From the NCBI RefSeq assembly GCF_000226115.1, contig NC_016457.1, positions 6,014,001 through 6,078,000 of the forward strand: a DNA stretch of 64,000 nt, read 5' to 3'. Made by a program: the position numbers and the translations under genes. Below, piece by piece: positions 22,213 through 32,445 of the stretch; position 1 is the stretch's first letter; every line of letters starts with the position of its first letter. Under the pieces are notes generated by a model. It did not search any database. It was not told where the DNA came from and saw only the letters and a list, made by a program, of their open reading frames with translations. The DNA comes from Thermothielavioides terrestris NRRL 8126 (lineage: Eukaryota > Ascomycota > Sordariomycetes > Sordariales > Chaetomiaceae).

Positions 22213-24660
22213 ATGGATCACCTTCGCGAGCCTGCTAGCGTTCGGGCTACGTGGTGGCTACTTGATGCGAAGGAACGATATAATCGCTACAACCGTACCC
22301 GCAATGGCCGTAAGCCTTTGATCCGCGACGCTGTGGGACGCTTTAAGGTGTCGAAAACGTAGGTCGCCCGTCATTTCAAGTCCTTGGTAGAATCTAGGCG
22401 CCCTGCGTTGTCCTACAAGAGCTGTAGGAACCCGCCTACCCTTACCGCCGTCGAAGACGCTACCCTCGAAGCTTACGTGCTATAGCTTATCTAGTCGGGT
22501 TCTCTAGCTGGTAGAGACCTAATCGAAGCCGCGGCTAACTGGCTACGTGCTCGCTACGATCCTCTTGCGCCCCGGCTTAGTCGCTTTTGGTAGCGCCGTT
22601 GGAAGAGGGACCATCCTATGTATAAGTCGTTATACTACGTTAAACCTATCGAGGCTGTACAGCTATCAGCTGAGTAGCAGATCTAGGATTTAGAGACGTT
22701 CTTCGATATGCTTAAAGGCGCGGTTGAGCAGTACTAGATTTCGGTATCCGGCTATTGGAATATAGATGAAGTGGGTATTATAATAGCGATGTTGAATAGG
22801 AGGTTCGAGGTCTTGGTATTGAATATAGAGAAGAAGATACTAGTAAGTGTTTCTTCCCCCTTTTCTTCGTTCCTTAGGACTAACGATGATGATAGTGCTT
22901 AGCTAGAGATTGTAGACTTCTATAATAGGAAGTCTACAACGATCATTAGCGCTAGTAATGCTCTTGGAGATGCTATTCCTACCTATAATATCTTTAAGGA
23001 ATGGCTAAACGAGAACTAGGACGTTGATAGCTTTAATAGCAATATACGGTTCAACCGTTTAGATATAGCCTTTAACAATATAGAGGTTACAATGGATTGG
23101 ATCTAGCATTTCAACCGCTGGTCCTTTCTATACTATACTGAGTTCAAACGCCTTGGTATAACGCTAGAGGAGTGGTTTAGCTACAACGAGGAAGGCAACC
23201 TATATAAAAGAGCTGCTTGCTAGCGTCGCCAATGTGGTTTAAGGCCTCTAGTCTACTGTATATTGGTAATAGACAGCTTCTCGGGCTACTATTCGTTCGA
23301 ACTCTACGAATATTGCCTTGTGTTCGACATTATCCTTGTCTTCCTGCCTCTCTATTCCTTATACTTCATCTAGCTAATAGATATAGGCGTTTTCTACTAT
23401 CTAAAGTATATATATCAGCTACGGCTCTGCAAGTTCATCTACTAAGGCAACGTGTCGTTCAGTGTAGCCAAGTTTGTCAAAGGGATCTAGACGATTTACA
23501 ACGCTAGCTTCCAACGGAGGAACATTATAGCCAGGTTCGAAAAGATAGGCATTTTCCTACTAAACCGCTACTAGGTCATTGAAACGATCTAAGAGAAAGC
23601 AAGGAAGGCCAACACTCCTGTCTATCTATCTCTGTTGCCCAACGAAGACCAGTAGATCGATACTAAGCGAGGCATTGAGCAGATCAAGAAGAAATACCTC
23701 GATCTATTTAGTTTACCTACTTGGGAATGCTTCTATAGCATTGCTAGTATAGTCAACGAAGGCCAGTTTACAAAGGAGCATCTTAATCGGTTTATAGCTA
23801 ATAGTAAGTACTAGTTTGCCTCCCTTTCCTCTAAGAAAGCTCGTAGCCACTAGGTTAAGCCGTCTAGCGGTATTATTATAAGTATCACTGTCGAACAGAT
23901 TCGATAGGCCTAGGAGCTTTGAGATTAGGAATATACCTACGAGCAGAGGGCCTATAGCTAGAAAGCTGTTGCTTAGATCGTCAACGACCTAGAGAAGGAT
24001 TGGAAGGCCAAGTAGAGGATGTAGAGGAAGCTACTAAAGAATAAAAAGCGCAACCCTATTACGAACCGCCTAGTGATAAAGTTATACGACGAATTCCTCA
24101 ATAAGGTCAAGGGCAATATTTACGAGCGAGATTATATATATATAGATAAGCTTGACGACGAGTAGGTGCCTCCTAGCGGTAGGAATCTAGGCTACCTTGA
24201 TCTTAGAGGCGGGAAGCGCGCTATTATTCCTTGCTCAAAGTATAAGAAAATACAGATATACGAGCTCCCAATCGAAACACTATCTAAATCCACTACAACG
24301 CCTAAAGGCTAGTTCGTAATCAACATTAGCGATAGCAAATCATCTAGTTCTAAAGAGGAGGATCAGGGTAGCGCTAGCCATTAGGAAGAAGGTTAGGATA
24401 ACACTGGCCCGCGCCTAATAGGATACCAACGCATTATACAGGCACTCGAGAAGGCTAGGGCGAAGCAGGCTAGGAAGAAGGCTAGGAAGAAGGCTAGGAA
24501 GGAGGCTAGGAAGGTAGCGGCTATAGCGCCTATCGTGGTAGATGACGACGAATCTAGCGATAAAGATAGTGATAATGATACTAGCGTTGCAATCTCTAGC
24601 GAATCCAAAGCTATACTGCCAGTTCCGTTGGATACAGATGACGAAGAACAAGACTACTAA
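22213..24660 (+). pseudogene. Decayed Fot1/pogo-like DDE transposase
   Basis: A single frame of 816 codons runs from ATG 22213 to TAA 24658-24660 and is broken by about 31 in-frame stops, nearly all TAG. The family is still readable. An N-terminal DNA-binding (CENP-B/HTH-like) region is followed by YWNIDEVGI (first catalytic Asp), a decayed DGH-type segment (VIDSFSGYYSFELYEYC, His changed to Tyr) and LIDIGVFYYLK, corresponding to the usual PLDVGVFSPLK with the third Asp retained. The C-terminal third is Lys/Ala-rich and ends in acidic clusters, as in fungal pogo transposases. Substitutions such as Pro to Leu, His to Tyr and Gln or Trp to stop fit C-to-T change in CpA context on both strands, the RIP signature. 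It cannot encode a working protein. Confidence 0.9.
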
Positions 24661-24663
24661 GTG

Positions 24664-25083
24664 GGCGGGCACGCAGATAGCTAGGCAGGATGGCACGCAG
24701 CTAGGCACGTAGGTTAGCACGCAAATAGCTAGGCAGGATGGCACGCAGCTAGGCACGCAGGATAGCACGCAGCTAGGCACGCAGGATAGCACGCAGATGG
24801 CTCCTAGGATAGCACGCAGATAGCTCCTAGGATAGCACGCAGATGGCTCCTAGGATAGCACGCAGATGGCTCCTAGGATAGCACGCAGATGGCTCCTAGG
24901 ATAGCACGCAGATAGCTCCTAGGATAGCACGCAGATGGCTCCTAGGATAGCACGCAGATGGCTCCTAGGATAGCACGCAGATAGCTCCTAGAATAGCACG
25001 CAGATAGCTCCCAGGATGGCACGCAGATGGCTCCTAGGATAGCACGCAAATGGCTCCTAGGATAGCACGCAGATAGCTCCTAG
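24664..25083 (+). repeat. Minisatellite inside the transposon (23-bp units plus degenerate lead-in)
   Basis: From 24785 to 25083 there are 13 consecutive 23-bp units of the type GATAGCACGCAGATGGCTCC + TAG, differing mainly at one ATGG/ATAG site. The stretch 24664-24784 before it has looser repeats of the same GCACGCAG and TAGGCA words. The array lies between the transposase stop and the right terminal inverted repeat and is part of the element. Internal variation is largely G/A or C/T, compatible with RIP acting on the array. Confidence 0.9.
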
Positions 25084-25649
25084 GATAGCACTCTCTAGGT
25101 TGAAGTAGGTGGGCAGTTGTATAGTATATGTGGTATGCGGGAGGTTCAGGATGACTAAGCACAGCTTGCAACAACAACTGGTTCGAATTGAATTTTATTG
25201 CGTTTTTGAGCTATTTAAGGCTGTATCTGCAACTGGGCCAAATTGCGATGCAGTGCAGTTCGAAGTAGCTGCGCAGTTGGGATGCAATGTGGCTATGATG
25301 ATGCGGATAGACGCGAATGTAAGGAAAAATGTATAGTGGTTTGTCCCACAATTGGTGTGCGTCCCTCATTTGTGCTCCCCCCTCTCCGCAGGAGAGGGGG
25401 CAACTAAAACTACCTATGCAAGTGGAGCCCCCTAGTAGTAGACGGATCTGATTCGCAGAGAGCCCATCGGAGAGCTCGAGCACTCCTCCTCTGTCCACCA
25501 CTGTCGAGGTATATATTCCCAAAGGAGCTATTAAAAATTGAAGGATAGATCTATTGTTCATTGCTTATCCTTTCTCCCTATCACGACTTCGACTTTGTTT
25601 GTGTCAGTGACCCACCAATATTTGGGCAAAGAGTATCGCCTACGCGTTT

Positions 25650-26636
25650 CTCTCTCACTATAAGCTTTCTACGTAGTCAACTCATCGAGTCGTAGAAGCT
25701 GCTCTACCCTAGCACCAACTACGCTAGGAAGACCATCGTCATCACCGGTAGCAACACTGGCCTAGGAAAGGAAGCTGCGCGACACTATATACGCCTAGGC
25801 GCGAAAAAGCTGATCCTCGTTGTCTACAGCGTCGAGAAGGGCGAGGCTGCGAAGTAGGACATCTAAACCACCGCTGCAGAAGGGGTCTTAATTGAAGTAT
25901 AGGAGATTGATATAGCGAGCTACGCTAGTGTAAAAGCTTTCGCTGCCTATGTCGAGGCCGAACTAGACTAGGTCGACATCTTCTATACCAACGCCGGCCT
26001 TGTGCGACCTGAGTTCGCCCTTGCTAAGGACAACGAGACCAATATCACAGTGAACTACGTCTCAACCTTTCTCCTTGTCGCGCTCGTCCTGCCCAAGCTC
26101 AAGGCCACGGCTAAGCAGTTCAACACTTGTCTAAACCTCGTAATCACAAGCTCTAGGGTGCATAGGTATACAACATTTCCCTATCAGAAGGAGGCCAACA
26201 TCCTCGCCGTACTCAACGATAAGAACTACGCCAATAGGAAACACTAGATAGAGCAGTACCTAATCTCTAAACTGCTAAGCATCTTCGCTATTCGCAGCAT
26301 TGCTTAGGAGCACCCTGCAGACTTATACCCCGTTACTATCAACCTTCCTAGCCCTAGACTTTGCTATTCGGATTTGTTATACGAAGCAAAGGGTATATAG
26401 AAGGTCGTCTTTGCGATTATAAAGACGCTGCTAGCGAGGTCGACCGAGAAGGGGAGTAGGACACTTGTCTATGCTAGCAAGCAGGGCCTAGAGACATATA
26501 GACAGTACCTCGAGGACTGTAAGATTGCTAAGCCGTCGCCAGTTGTAACGTAGAATCCTAACTTGTAGGATCGGTTGTAGGCCAAGTTGAAGGCGAAACT
26601 AGAGGCTATTCAGCCTAGGGTGACTGTAAACTTCTA
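25650..26636 (+). pseudogene. RIP-decayed short-chain dehydrogenase/reductase (SDR)
   Basis: One reading frame shows a classical SDR interrupted by about ten stops, mostly TAG. The landmarks are FLRSQL near the start, the cofactor motif TGSNTGLG (from ~25747), the catalytic-strand motif TNAGL (~25987; usually NNAGV), TSSRVH in place of the usual SS catalytic strand, and the Y-x-x-x-K pair in QYLISK (~26255). The frame ends at TAG 26634-26636. The sequence resembles the fungal retinol-dehydrogenase-like SDR group (inference). The mutation style matches the adjacent transposon, so both were probably hit by RIP while duplicated. The true ATG is not clear. It is not functional. Confidence 0.82.
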
Positions 26637-26829
26637 GATTGACAACGAGTGTTTATCTAGCGATATATTATATGCGCATTCGGTTTCCTCTTACTTTAGA
26701 GCTAGTTTATCTTAAGTCTTCTTCTTTCTGCCTTAATGAATTTATATAGAACTAATACAATACCGTAGTTGCTAAGCTTAAAGAGAATATCGAGGACGTG
26801 TCTACTTCGCCAACGCTATAGTCTGCTTT

Positions 26830-26961
26830 TTAGGGTTAGGGTTAGGGTTAGGGTTAGGGTTAGGGTTAGGGTTAGGGTTAGGGTTAGGGTTAGGGTTAGG
26901 GTTAGGGTTAGGGTTAGGGTTAGGGTTAGGGTTAGGGTTAGGGTTAGGGTTAGGGTTAGGG
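26830..26961 (+). repeat. Interstitial telomeric repeat array, 22 perfect TTAGGG units
   Basis: 132 bp of uninterrupted TTAGGG with no variant unit. The G-rich strand reads left to right, so the array points as it would if the sequence on its left were the chromosome interior and the telomere tip lay to the right. On the left it follows the RIP-decayed SDR after a short T run. On the right it abuts coding sequence of the RGS gene at base 26962 with no spacer. A natural array this perfect would be young, or it marks an assembly join. Confidence 0.98.
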
Positions 26962-28704
26962 CTGTGACAGCTGCTCGGCGTCGACCGAGACGTAGTCCGG
27001 GCTCGCGTCCGTGCTGGCGGTGGCCAGCGCGCCGTCGTCCTTGAGGAAGCCCGAGAAATCCGTCATGGCCATCGAGAAGCGCGTTGGCACGTCTGCTCCA
27101 ACGTGGCCGGCGACTGGGAACGGGCTGGTGCTGCGGTGGGTGACGTCGTGCATGGGGCTGGCGACCGGTGTGGGGAGATCGCCGAAGCGGGTAAGCATGG
27201 GTGCCGTGCTTGAGGAGGTGCTGCGCGTGGTGCGGATGAACAACCGCCGTGCGGGGCCGTCCAGAGGGGTTTTGAGGGGACGGGGTCCCGATGCCCGCAT
27301 CCTTGGGGGTGCAAATCGCCGGGCTGCTGCCGCCCGCCCTCGGCTCGCGGGGTATGGTGCATAAGCTTTTGCGGCCATGCCGGTCTTGCTGACACCGTTG
27401 CAGCTGAGGCTGCAGTTGCCAGCACCCGGGCCCGCGTTCCCCAAGATGGTAATCGAATACCGCTGACCCGGGTGCGGCTCCTCCCATTCTCCCGACGCGC
27501 ATGGCGTCTGATAGTCAGTCTGGAGTGCGACGTGTTCGGCAGCCTTCGCGGGCTCCGATGGCGAGGCACTGACAAGGGAGGTTGTAACGGTGTCTTCAGG
27601 GACCGGTATGACCTGTAACCCCTATAACGGGTTGGTCTTGCGTCTGGGCTGGTCCGGGTCGCGACGGTGGACGTCAACATCGACCGGAGCTGAGGTGGCG
27701 CTCGAACTGTGGCCGCGTTTGCTACGGCCCATCCTACCCAGGCCGAGTTTGGCTCCCATCTTCTTCCAGCCGCTAGTGTGGGAGCTGGCGGCCTTCGGCA
27801 GGCCACCGGGAGAGCCAGTGAACCCCAGGTTGGAGAGCGGTGGGGTGGTGGGCGGTGTCATCGGCTCGTTTGAGGTCGGTGACGACGTGTTGGCGCTCTC
27901 GTCTGTGAAACCCGCCCGCTCTGCAGGGTCACTGGACGACGAGGTCGAGCTCTTGGGTTCGCTGGACCAAGGCATGTTGAGCAAAGGCAACAACCCTATC
28001 CTCGGTGACCGGCTGGACTCTTCGGAGCTTGATGACTGATCCTTCGGGATCCGCAGCCGTGATCGGGCTTGCTTCGGGTCGTACGATTCGCCCCGGGCGG
28101 ACTCCTCCAACTGGGCCGAGACGGACGCCCGGAAGGGTCCCAGCACCGAATCGTTCATCAATTCGTAAACAATCCTCACGGCCTCGTCCAGCTCCGACGG
28201 GTCTGGAGGCTGGGGGGTGGCAGGCAGCGACAGAAGACGATCCCGGACGTGGGCTGGGAGGTTGACTTCGCGATGGCCGTAAGGTAATATGTAAGCGTTG
28301 ATAATCTTCTGCCAAACGGCACACGCGCGCTCGCCGGCCTCTCCGTATCCGGCCGCCTGTTCCCTCACAAAATCAGAGTACGCCGTCCTATAGCGGTCAG
28401 CGTCCAATGTGAATTCGAGCGTCTCCAGGCAGTGGTTCTGAGACAGGAAAGCCGTGAATGCGCCGAGTGTGTAAGGTGGTGGCGCGGCGTTGCTGAGAAT
28501 GTCCCTCAATGATGGGGGCGACTCTGGGTTCGAGCATGATGAGGCCGCGGGCATGAGAGCCAGGCTCTGAGGCCGCGACGGGATCATGGTTGGTTCACCG
28601 CCACTGTCCTCGACGACTGAGGAGGGCCGCGGCGCTGATTCCCTTAATGTCGGTCTCGTGTTCATCGGGGATGGTGAGTGCGCTCGAAGCTGTGCCCTTG
28701 GCAT
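26956..28704 (-). CDS. RGS-domain protein, 3' end fused to telomeric repeats
   Basis: The secure part is 28704-27622 (360 codons). It has a Ser/Pro-rich N-terminus, then an RGS domain at ~65-195 (SLRDILSNAAPPPYTLGAF, LETLEFTLDADRYRTAYSDF, AVWQKIINAYILPYGHREVN, DEAVRIVYELMNDSVLGPF), a Ser-rich linker and KKMGAKLGLGRMGRSKRG. RGS domains accelerate GTP hydrolysis by G-alpha subunits; the layout resembles fungal RgsA/Rgs4-type proteins. After a TAG at 27624-27622 the same frame stays open for ~220 more codons with strong third-position C/G, and stops at TAA 26958-26956, which is telomeric repeat. Either a 66-nt in-frame intron (GTTGAC...TTACAG) removes the TAG, or CAG mutated to TAG. The natural C-terminus is probably missing. 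Met1 or Met15 may be the start. Confidence 0.7.
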
Positions 28705-28844
28705 TCTTCCAGGCAGTGTGCCCCGGACCAGTTAAAAAAAGTCCAAGGAGGCCTCACCGCCGGCACAACAAACAGGATCTCGTGCAGACGAAAATGACCG
28801 AATCTTCCTTCTCTTCATTCCTTCCGATCCGACATTATTGGGGA

Positions 28845-28865
28845 GGGGGGGGGGGGGGGGGGGGG
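28845..28865 (+). repeat. 21-bp poly-G run
   Basis: Twenty-one consecutive G, preceded by GGGGA, lie about 140 bp upstream of the RGS start codon (poly-C on the coding strand). The run could form a G-quadruplex or be a sequencing-length artefact. Confidence 0.9.
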
Positions 28866-31800
28866 CGGGCACTGCTTGTGAAGGTCGTTTGAACGGACTG
28901 CAGCGTTCGCAAGGCCAATCTGCGTCGAAGTGCGCGCTGCCGCTCACTCCGCGCGATGCAAGCAGCCTCCGCGTTTGCCTGGCAGCAGGTACCGGTCACG
29001 GGCCAGCCAATTACAGCGGCAGGTCTCCGGACAAGTGCAGAATGGCTGCAGGGGAGAATCCAGAGGGTCTTCGGGCCAGGACCCGGTCGCCGCGCCGTCG
29101 GGAATCGTGTGTCAGGCGGTGGACGTGACGCAACGGCGACTGCGGGTTGCCGATGGTGGAGCGGAAGAGCGCGGACGAACGAGACGAGGCGAGAGGAGTC
29201 TAGAAGCCAACTAAAGCCGGAGCCTGTGATACCGGTCTGAAACAAGCGGCGGACATCCAACAACAACACGAGAGTCTGTAGTACGGCAGCACAGCAGACC
29301 CGGCTTGTCTGTCGAATTTGTGTCGAAGGGAGGTGACCGAGGATGCGGGTTCAAATGGGCGCCAGAGACAGCAGCCGGGCGCAAGTCAGTGTGTTCCCCA
29401 GGGCCGTCTGTCCCACCAAGCGCACAAAGAATCGGAGCGCGAAGCAGCTCTGAGGACCGGGGTGAGGCTGGGAAGGAAGCCAGGCGGGAAATGCCTGTCG
29501 CTGGCCGAATTACGCGACGAACCACACGCAGCCGGAATCAAAGAGGTCGGTCAAACAGTCGTACCGAGAGCGCCGAGCGGTGGCAGGGATGGCGAGAAGC
29601 GGCATCAATGTTGAAAGAGAAGGTCGACCCGAGCGTCCGGTAGAGCGGCGAAAGGGAGGAGCGGGAGGGTCGCGTGGGAGCACACTTCCACGGTTGTTAT
29701 GGGGAGAAAGGGGATCAAAACGGAAAGCCAACAAAGGAAGGCATGCAGGCGGCTTGTCCTTTTAGTGTAGAGCGTTTGGGGAGGACAGCACGCCTTGGCC
29801 GGGGGGGAGGGAAGGGAAGGAGCCGGGGGTTGGGCATGAGCAAGGAGGGCACAAGCAGGGGTGCATGGGCAGGGGTGACCGGGATGGAAGGGGGCAGGGG
29901 TCTGGTCATGGTCGCGGTCGTGGTGGCATGGGCAGGCAGGAACCATCAGCGGACGAGAAACGGCGGGGCCGAAATTCGACCCAGCGTTTTCTTCGTTCTG
30001 GAGCTACACTCCATTAGGTACTGTAGCGGACTCTGGACGCAGGCCCACGGCTCCAGCGCCCAGTCCAACTCGCAGAGTACTGGACCTGAGGTATTGCCTC
30101 GTTACCTATCCCCGATCCATGCTCGAACCGCCCGCAGTTGCAACAATTTAGGGTCCTGGCAACGGGCCACGGGGCCATTGATGGCACGGAGCAAGGGCGC
30201 TTTGGGCGCGCCGATCCGGGAGGCTGGGCGGCGAGCATGCGCTAGTGACGAGACTTTGACGGTATCTAGTGTACGGAACGCACTATGCACGAACCCGCGA
30301 CGACAAGCAATGGCGTTCGGGGTCTCACTATCATGCCATTCTACACTTAAGGTACGGAATACTCCGTCCCTAGTGTGGTGTGCCGGGCGACGAAAAGTGA
30401 ATGAACCAGGTGAACGAGCCGCCGCCGGACGGGCAAACAGCTCCGAAGGTGGGGCGCACTGCCCTGGCCTTCGTGCCGCCGCAGCAGGCTTCTGGAAGCC
30501 TTCTGTGTGCCCGCCCAGTCATCGATTCCCAGCGGAAAGAGCGGAAATACTGCAACCCAGGACCCACCCACGATCGCACAGCGGCGTTGGATTGCTGCAC
30601 GTGTCAGCCAAGCCCACGTTGGGTACTGTGTACGGAGTACTTGCAGTTACAATGCCCCCCTTGTTTGTTTGTTAGTTTGGTACTTACGGTGGGTCACAAC
30701 AAGGGTTTGAAAGCCAATCAACAGTGGATTACAAAAACTGTACAGTACTTAATCTTCCATAGAAAAACAGAAGCGCAACAGGTCAATCTCAGTACCCCGT
30801 GTACCCCCCCCCCGATTCTCAATCACCTGCGCCAGCCGACTTGGCATGGAATGAACCAACCGCAACAGATATTCAGAGGGCACTGCATTCCACGCCTACA
30901 AAATAGCTTCGAACCTACAGAATGGGGCCTGTTTATAGCTGAACTGCCCACCTGGCTGATTTGGCTGATTTCGCTGATTTGGCTGCCCTGGCCGATCTTG
31001 AAGGATTTAATGGTTTTGATGGTGGTGATGCTTTTCTTGATGGTTTGGTGGAATGCAGTGCCAGAGCTAGGAACCGAACAGGTACGTAAAAACCTGGAAG
31101 GCCGATTTTTGGTTGGCTGCAAGGCCCTGTCAAAAAGTGGGGCGAAGAACCAAACTAACAAACAAACCAGGGTTGTACTGTACATTTTGCGATGGGTCTT
31201 GTGCCCACCAGGGAATTATCTGGACGTCCTGCAGCCGCTTCGCCGCGGCTTCGATGAAGAAACTCATCCGTTTGTCTGTCGAACGGCTCGTGCAGAGGTC
31301 CGCCTGGTGCAGAAAATGGCGTGGTCGTGGGATGAGAGGGGCGTTGCAGCACGCTGTGTACTGCGCACTCCAATTGTGTCGCTCAGGGTCCAGGTCGGGA
31401 GTGGAGAGCCTGCTGTCACCGCATCCCGGCCTGGCGAGAAAGCGGACCGCTGACGTCTTGATGATCCGGTCTACTCAACTGCACAATCCGAACTCTGAGC
31501 AGTCTTTTGCCGGCCTCGCAGGGTCAGATGAGTGCGCTTCGCGGAGGCTTGACCGCTTGGACCGTTGGGAGACAACCCCGAGAGTGAAAGCCAACAAGGA
31601 TTGCACCCGCTGCCCTCCACCTTGCTGTGGCCAGGCCCTCCCAGAGCGCTTGCAGAACGACTCGTGCATCCGATCAAGACGGCTCTCAAAGCATTATTAA
31701 TTGGACTACAAAGCCGGAACCCATGAATCGCTTGGCTGGAAATGCCAAGTGTATGATGATTAGAGATCGAATTGAGACAGCGAAGTTCTCGCTCCGTCTG

Positions 31801-32419
31801 AGCAAGTGTACAGATGTGGTGTACTGTACTTCAGTCTGGCGGGATAGTAAACATTGGTCACCATTTCTTCCTTCCCTTGTCACAGTTAAAACTCAGCAGT
31901 TCGCTCAGGCAGCGAGCGAGCTTCAAGGCACCAATAGGAGCGGCCCTTTGGGAAAGGCGGCTTGTCTTGTCCAACCAGCGTCGATGGGACGATGGGACGG
32001 AATCAGGTGGTTCAATCTGTGTTTTTCTTTCCATCATCATTCCACAAAACCTTCTCTCGCAGGGCACATCCCAACAAGAACGGTTTGCTGCGTCATACTC
32101 AGCTACACTACGGAGTATCCGTCATACCTAAACCCAAGAGGGTGGGGAGACTTTGCCACCCAGAATCGAAATTTCTCACAATGTCGCTTCCAGAGGTTCC
32201 AGAACGATGAAAAGACGATTCAAGGCCGGTCTAGTGTACACTAAGCGCCCGTGTTTCTTAACCCCAACTGGTTGGGTCACAGCCATCAGGGTCGCAAGTC
32301 GCCGGGTCGCAAGCAACGGACGGTGGAAAACTCGGATGACGTAGTGGAGATCAGACCTGACTTGCCCCTGATCGACCTTTCCGCTTTCGACGCGTAGTGA
32401 GGACGACGGCGGTGACCAT

Positions 32420-32445
32420 CATTACATAGTGTACACTATGTAATG
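32420..32445. repeat. Perfect 26-bp palindrome
   Basis: The sequence CATTACATAGTGT followed by its exact reverse complement, with no loop. Shorter relatives occur nearby: TAGTGTACACTA at ~32234, TGTGTACACT at ~35670 and GTACACTACACAG at ~36205. It could be a dimer-binding site or the remains of an inverted-repeat element. No function is assigned. Confidence 0.85.

Larger units (their letters stand above)
21951..25435 (+). mobile_element. Fot1/pogo-like DNA transposon, RIP-inactivated (3485 bp)
   Basis: The element is bounded by TA dinucleotides (21949-21950 and 25436-25437), the target duplication expected of Tc1/mariner-pogo elements. Terminal inverted repeats begin CCAGGGGGCTCCACTTGC on the left and CTAGGGGGCTCCACTTGC on the reverse complement of the right end. 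They are nearly identical for about 125-130 bp and resume homology further in (shared CGCAATTTGGCCCAGTTGCA), giving a ~260-bp terminal region on each side. Differences between the two ends are mostly C/T or G/A, as RIP would produce. Inside lie a decayed transposase frame (22213-24660) and a minisatellite. The element sits between the lipase gene and a dead dehydrogenase. Confidence 0.9.

Noticed and set aside
22213..24660. TAG might be read as an amino acid (alternative code or programmed readthrough) in the transposase frame
   Set aside because: The TAGs replace what appear to be both Gln and Trp codons, missense changes of the same C-to-T type accompany them (Pro to Leu, His to Tyr), and normal genes in the window end with TAG. 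Mutation is the simpler explanation.
24785..25083. Regular 23-bp repeats as a CRISPR array
   Set aside because: The units are directly contiguous with no unique spacers, and the organism is a fungus. It is a minisatellite.
29674..30675. 333-aa plus-strand ORF
   Set aside because: Composition is random-looking, with no third-position bias, domain or homology that I recognise. The GC-rich region leaves all frames open.
30401..31453. 350-aa plus-strand ORF
   Set aside because: It overlaps other equally open frames and contains no conserved-looking segment.
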